DNA from: Neelides folsomi
Taxonomy: Eukaryota > Arthropoda > Collembola > Neelipleona > Neelidae
Direction of reading: 5' to 3'
NCBI GenBank assembly: GCA_034687125.1
Contig: JAQGBZ010000496.1
Span: 1 to 39,739 of the forward strand
DNA length: 39,739 bases
Shown: piece by piece, positions 35,618-39,739 of the stretch
Position numbering within the stretch: the first letter of the stretch is position 1
How the letters are laid out: each line of letters starts with the position of its first letter
Made by a program: the position numbers and the translations under genes
The notes under the pieces: model-generated
What the model was told of the DNA's origin: nothing
Seen by the model: the letters and a program-made list of their open reading frames with translations, nothing else
The model's database searches: none

Positions 35618-38600
35618 ATAGAAAATATTATAAAACTTTTTATTTTTACAATTATTTGTAATTGAATTGTAAAAATTTATATGTTTGTCAATTTTATTTT
35701 ATATGTTGAAGACAGGTAAAAGCGAAATGTTCAATTTAAAGTTATCATTTACTTTCTGTTTATATAAAATACAATAAAGATGCCATAAAAGAATTGATTT
35801 ATTGAGAGTATTTATTTTTTCATGTAGGAGAAAGTAATATGGACATAATTTAGTATTTGTCCCAGCTGCTGGAACTTTCTTTTAAAAGGTACAACAATAC
35901 AAAAACAAAAACAGAATGACCAATTAGTATGTAATGAAGAGTTAAGAGAATAAATCAAAGCCAAACAACGTGAATTGTAGGTGGTATCGTTTTTCCTCTC
36001 CATTTTTTCCCGAATGTATATTATACGAGGGAGTTATGGGCCGTGGATGGGAGAGGCATAAATAACTTTTTACTCCTCGGGTGAATTGAATGGAAAGTGG
36101 AGTTTCCGTATATGACCCTTAGTCATTTCACTCCTTCCACAAAACAAAAAAGTTTACTACCCTGAGATTCAACATTTATATCTTCCAACAAAGCTATACC
36201 GAAACATTGGCCCTTTCCAAAACTTTTCTCTATCTCCCACTTGGGCTATTGTGTATAGCCAAAGTTGAAGCCTGTGTTGTTCCATTACGGCAGGAGTGTG
36301 ACGCAGATGGCAAATCATTGCTAAAGAGAATAAGATAAATAAACGTGCGAAAGTGAAAGTTGAAATTGGGATAACAAAGGAACTTTCAATTAGCGAAGGG
36401 AAATTGGCCCTATTAATCCTCCAAACGACTCTCGCCTTCACACCGCACAAAACTCACCATTTTTCATCCCATTGATTCCGGAAAATGATTAGAGGGAAAA
36501 TTCCCATGCAGATGTTCAATTATCAAAATGAGAATAGAGGTGTTTGGGGGGAGTGTGTGAATTGGGTATGTATGTAGAAAGGAAAGATCTGCGTCCGACA
36601 TTGAGCCGATTGTGTGGGTTGACTTTGCGGATGAAAAAATGGGTTGGTTCGACCCTCGTTATCAGTTGGGTAATTTGAAAAGGCTGAGAATGACGTGAGG
36701 GAATGATGAGAGGATTTCTCATGTTCAAAAAGAATCACACTTCGATGACCAAATTGCTCCTTGCCTGGTCCTTATAGGGATCATATGAGAGAGAGAGGTA
36801 AGGCGAAGAAAATCCCTACGGAAGAACCGACGGGACAGCTAATGGAATTGATGGATCCGACCATCGATGCTATTTCTCATCCAACGTATTAAGCCTTGTT
36901 CGCATTGACCCGGAAGGAAGGAGGGCCAACAATAAATCCACTAGGACTCAGAGAGAAACTCAATGAAACTCAACGGTCAGCGTTCATCACACTCCGCTCG
37001 TCCTTCCTCTAATTCAACCCCTTTGAAAAATGACATTTTTTCCATTTTCAGGCCGATGGATTTCTTCTTTCTCGTTCAACCGGCCGGAAAAGATGGACAA
37101 TATTAAATGTCACACGATTTGATATCTACTTATTACTTACAAATATTCTCTCTTTATCAACTCTTCAAAATCTTATACTGATTTATTCAGAGTCTACACT
37201 TACGCATTGTTAATATGCAGTATATCCGTATATTAGGTATGCATGTTATACATAAATACTTAGGTATTGAATACCGGGTATTCGACGAATACAAATACTA
37301 TTCGTATTTTACAAATATTTTCATATTGTTAATGCCGCCATTTGTTATTTGAATATTTCAATTTGTTTTTATAAATACTTGTGAATTTTATAATTAGATA
37401 TGTGCATGAGATAGTCCATTCAAACTTTCATTAATAGCTAGCAATAAGTAAGTATGTACAGATATAACATTTTCTTCATTTCTTCTATACCTTTTCTATA
37501 TACAGGAATACTTTACTTAAATTCCAGCATTATTAGATAATAATTAACTTGTAATATCCGTCAAAGACCATTTAAATTAGGTCATGAGATCTCCTAGCCA
37601 TTTGGTTATAATTTACTTAGAATGTCTAGAGACGAAATTTGAATAGTAATAGGTGATAAAGTGTGGAAGTTCATCTTTATTAACACTTTTTCTAATTAAG
37701 AGCGGAGCTATCTCGTTAATTGCATTTGAGAGTCATTAGACCTTCTGCTATGCCCAGAGCCAAGACCTCCGTCAGTTTAATAAGATTTTCGAGGTTTTCG
37801 GCCCTTTTGACTTCCCCTCTGGAAATCTTTCAAGTCTCCTCAGTCTCCTTCTTCAGACGCCATTAATGAGAGAAACAAAGGAAGAGGAGCAGTGAGGTTT
37901 ATAAAGAGATCTCCCTATTACTAAATGTAAGTTATATAAGATAAGATGCAGGCCTCACTGATCCATTTGATCTCTCCCTTGATTCTTAAATGTAATCTTT
38001 TGAGTTAATTATTCCAGTAATTTCATTTCCTCCTCGCCGCAGCTCCAAATTCCTTCGTGCCCTTTCGCTTCGCTGTATGAGGGCAAAGAAGGGAAGTTTG
38101 GGCTTTCCTTATCTTTCCCTCATCACTTTGCCCAACATCCTCATCGTCCCTCTTACAAGCCAAAGAATTAAATTGGAGAAAGAAATATTAATTTTCTACG
38201 TGACAGGGACATCCGATCGTAAATCTCGGCCTTTTAAAACACCATGTCGACCCTGATAAGACCATGAAACGAGTTGAATTCATTCTTTGCCATTAATACT
38301 CCCCGCTCCTCATTTTCACTTCTGCTTTTATAAAATATCATATCGAATTTTTATCAAAATAAGGAAGAACTTTTTTTATGAACCAAAATTATTATTCTTT
38401 TTAATAGCGAGGAATAATACGTGCTCGGGAGAGGAAGAAATAATAATGCATTGGAAGACGTATAGGAGAATTCCTTTCCCTTTTGTCTTTTTATTATGGA
38501 ACAAGCGGCGGTGGTAAAAAATTTATGCCATTAGGTTTATACACACATTGTGAGTGAAGTAAAATCCGTCTCATTGTTTCACTATAGTACAGAAAGAGAT

Positions 38601-39678
38601 GAGTAAATAAGAAATGAGTCCATCGATTTTCTCATAGCTTATCGTTAGTCAATAAGGAATTATGACCAAGTCGATGCGAATTGACCATTTTTTTCTCACA
38701 ATCCTTTTTGTTGTTTTATTTCCTTTCACCTTTGTTCAAGATTGTTTCTAATGATTGTTATAATTTTGAACATAAATCAGAATTAAGCATATACTATATT
38801 TTCTATACCACTTATCAGTATAACTCTCGCAAAATACTGAGAGTATCATGCTTTTGAGGTAGAAAAAGGAAAAAAGTACTTTAATATGAATTAAATTGCT
38901 CTCTATGATTTTCCTTATACTGATGTGTTTATAAAATGAACGTTGAGAGTCTGGGAAGGTCGATGGTTGCAAATGGCGAGCCTCCGGATAAAATGAGTGG
39001 AGAGGGGAAAAAAGTTGGAAAGTATGGGGAAGCATGAAAACAAAGGGTGGGATCAATTCGACTTTGCAACTCAATCTTATTTTTTATTTGGCAAGTGAGT
39101 GGTTCCTACGCAGATGAAATGGTGATATAGTAGATTGAGCGGAAAGTTGAATCGAAATTGAACTTTGCAAATCCAGATATTCCTCTCAGGATTCTCGATG
39201 ATCTTCCTCAAAACGGGATGAATGGGGAGAACAACGCCGCTTTCTAACGACTTTCTTTCGCTCCACCACTCTCAGACTTCCTCTTATGATTCCCATGCAA
39301 GGACCAGGAATCGAATTAACCATCTCATTATTCAAAATTTACTCAATTCCTCCAATTCTCGGATATGTTAGCAGTTGAGAAAACTTTCAAACATGCGAAA
39401 GCTTTCACCAACTCTCATTTCTTAACTCCATTACTTTTAATTGAATTTTGTACATTATTCTAGCTTTATTTTTATTTCAGTACACAAATAATATGGACAA
39501 ACTTTTAAAATTGGCTTTTCCATTCAAAGACGCCAATGTTCAACAATGATTTAACTTACTATTAATACGAAGCGTAAGACCGTATACCTAGCAAGGTATT
39601 TATGTACACTTATATTGATTTGTTTTTACAGTTGAATTATTGCCATTTATTTAATTTTATATGTACCGCTTTGGCTCG

Positions 39679-39700
39679 AAAGATAGCCCGGGCTATCTTT
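39679..39700. repeat. perfect 22-base palindrome
   Basis: AAAGATAGCCC followed at once by GGGCTATCTTT. A related GCTATCT word recurs at about 39724, and the surrounding GC-rich tail (GGGCCCTACCCCCAGC) differs from the AT-rich DNA before it. This suggests that a repeat element begins here and runs off the window. Confidence 0.6.
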
Positions 39701-39739
39701 TAAAAAATTGGGCCCTACCCCCAGCTATCTATCAAGCCC

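Larger units (their letters stand above)
32877..39739. other. 6.8 kb gene-poor region at the right end
   Basis: I find no recognisable protein domain, splice chain or RNA gene on either strand. AT-rich parts (33.0-33.8, 35.3-35.8, 37.1-37.6 kb) alternate with clearly less AT-rich, pyrimidine/purine-streaky parts (34.0-35.2, 36.0-37.1, 37.7-38.3, 39.0-39.4 kb). This mosaic could be regulatory DNA or the start of a gene beyond the window. Open frames at 36169-36450 and 38748-39074 (minus) look like chance. Confidence 0.4.

Noticed and set aside
36169..36450. 93-codon minus-strand open frame
   Set aside because: Hydrophobic patches without pattern, no homology that I can recognise and no flanking exons.
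38748..39074. 108-codon minus-strand open frame
   Set aside because: Longest frame in the right-hand region, but its composition follows the background and no domain is visible.
1..39739. CRISPR arrays, operons or bacterial signals
   Set aside because: No regularly spaced direct repeats, no ribosome binding sites and spliced genes throughout. The window is eukaryotic.

Overview
This window is eukaryotic nuclear DNA: very AT-rich, with intron-split genes (mostly GT-AG introns of about 60-400 bases), single-gene transcription units, and TATA elements rather than ribosome binding sites. The proteins (an NPC2/ML tandem pair, a DUF229 enzyme, a short His/Tyr-rich secreted peptide, a luciferase-like acyl-CoA synthetase) fit an arthropod. 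A crustacean such as a parasitic copepod is my weak guess, from general impression only. All intron-exon structures were assembled by eye from splice sites, reading phase and family motifs. Exon lengths were checked for phase in every complete gene.

Layout. 821-3343 (-): nine-exon phospholipid scramblase with a long Pro/Gly-rich N-terminus. 4345-8421 (-) and 9790-10659 (-): tandem NPC2-like secreted lipid-binding proteins whose coding exons 2-5 match in length. The first has a 3.36 kb third intron carrying a decayed Harbinger-like DDE transposon (about 5.2-7.25 kb). A 380-base mariner-style MITE (8746-9125) lies between the two genes. 11.0-15.0 kb: no recognisable gene. 14997-19433: a 4.4 kb transposon with about 90-base inverted repeats. 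20592-23924 (+): ten-exon DUF229 membrane protein. 24497-26838 (-): seven-exon TPR plus C-terminal J-domain co-chaperone. 27907-28305 (-): two-exon 56-residue secreted peptide. 29797-32876 (+): ten-exon ANL-superfamily acyl-CoA synthetase. 32.9-39.7 kb: no recognisable gene, but a 43-base inverted repeat pair and a perfect 22-base palindrome at the right edge.

The most notable object is the 4.4 kb transposon. On its minus strand, one phase-compatible exon chain begins with an OTU-type cysteine protease domain (GDG|NC motif split by an intron, distal HYD). It continues through an acidic linker into a piggyBac-type transposase core and ends in a Cys-rich zinc-binding domain. The copy is decayed: a 2-base slip in the OTU part, two adjacent stops in the linker, a frameshift in the transposase core and a shortened core. 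The 5' subterminal region carries diverged short repeats with small palindromes. An OTU protease joined to a piggyBac transposase is not an arrangement I know as standard.

The host genes do not form an obvious pathway. NPC2-like proteins, scramblase and acyl-CoA synthetase all touch lipids, but nothing here shows they work together.
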